A DNA stretch of 57,227 nucleotides from JBAZOB01 sp041648895. Lineage in GTDB: Bacteria; Patescibacteriota; JAHJAL01. Every line of letters begins with the position of its first letter. The stretch's first letter is position 1. The notes beneath the pieces are model-generated. The model was not told the origin of the DNA. It worked only from the letters and a program-made list of their open reading frames with translations, and searched no databases. This document shows, in pieces, positions 57,112 to 57,227 of this stretch. The DNA lies in NCBI GenBank assembly GCA_041648895.1, contig JBAZOB010000005.1, forward strand, positions 1-57,227. Direction: 5' to 3'. A program made the translations under genes and the position numbers.

Positions 57112-57224
57112 GTCATCCTGGAAAGAAAGCGAAGCGCTTCTTATCCAGGATCCACTCCCTTAGTATAAATAATTCTTTCTGGATCCTGGATGCCGGAGCG
57201 CTACGCTTCCGCCTCCAGGATGAC
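57112..57224. repeat. Palindromic intergenic element, GTCATCC-ended (TCCTGG type), copy 2
   Basis: Core of 113 nt starts GTCATCCTGGAAAGAAAGCG and ends CCTCCAGGATGAC, with an inner GGATCCTGGATGCC hairpin. It matches copy 1 at both ends but not in the middle. The right outer arm is cut by the window end. Confidence 0.85.
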
Positions 57225-57227
57225 AGA

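Noticed and set aside
1..57227. Prophage or autonomous insertion sequence
   Set aside because: No transposase, capsid, terminase or portal gene was found. The only recombinase looks like a housekeeping Xer.

Overview
The window looks like a chromosomal segment of a Candidate Phyla Radiation (Patescibacteria, Parcubacteria-like) bacterium. The signs are small genes, AT-rich spacers, many short membrane proteins without clear families, a compact chaperone set with a shortened HrcA, a ComEC split into two genes, a membrane pyrophosphatase, cell-envelope glycosylation genes and very little metabolism. TGA is used as a stop. Most genes are on the minus strand. This placement is inferred from content, not from a marker-gene tree.

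Layout. 1-3.1 kb: the start of an ABC ATPase, tRNA-Asn with a structured RNA candidate just upstream, a flavin-type oxidase relative, a PduL phosphotransacylase, a TPR protein and tRNA-Pro. 3.1-8.3 kb: a processive-type GT2 glycosyltransferase, three membrane proteins, a Xer-type recombinase and a PRC-barrel protein. 8.3-13.4 kb: lepA, a secreted subtilase with two C-terminal Ig-like repeats, and tRNA-Lys with a duplicated 3' end. 13.5-18.9 kb: hrcA-grpE-dnaK-lipoprotein-dnaJ under a promoter overlapped by a CIRCE-like operator. 19-28 kb: a secreted protein with the same Ig-like repeats, split comEC, uppS, a phosphohexomutase and a VanW-family protein. 28-30 kb: an H+-pyrophosphatase carrying the lysine typical of K+-independent enzymes. 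30-39.5 kb: a surface-polysaccharide cluster with two GT4, one GT2, a flippase and three O-antigen-ligase-like proteins. 39.6-44.6 kb: tRNA-Arg(GCG), a GH1 glycosidase, a small ferritin-like protein and membrane proteins. 44.7-47.7 kb: a three-gene operon (two receiver-like proteins and a zinc-finger protein), a methyltransferase and a PLDc_N protein. 47.9-48.8 kb: tRNA-Ser between two GIY-YIG ORFs, with a displaced tRNA 5' fragment. 48.8-57.2 kb: a sugar nucleotidyltransferase, an ATP-grasp ligase, a beta-CASP nuclease, prs, a PEBP protein, two small Cys-rich proteins and an ABC exporter paired with a DUF1854 protein.

The most striking feature is the spacers. About one per 3-4 kb is filled by a long inverted repeat, and no transposase is present. 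Five copies share a conserved core of about 72 nt, yet each has its own perfect or near-perfect 66-73 bp arms that differ between copies, agree within a copy and run right up to start or stop codons. Other spacers hold GTCATCC-ended or GGGGCGGGTT-ended palindromes. A second candidate system is the GIY-YIG module in front of tRNA-Ser: it is bounded by a copy of the tRNA 5' end, the copy is interrupted by a 30-nt double palindrome, and the nuclease reading frame ends inside the intact tRNA.
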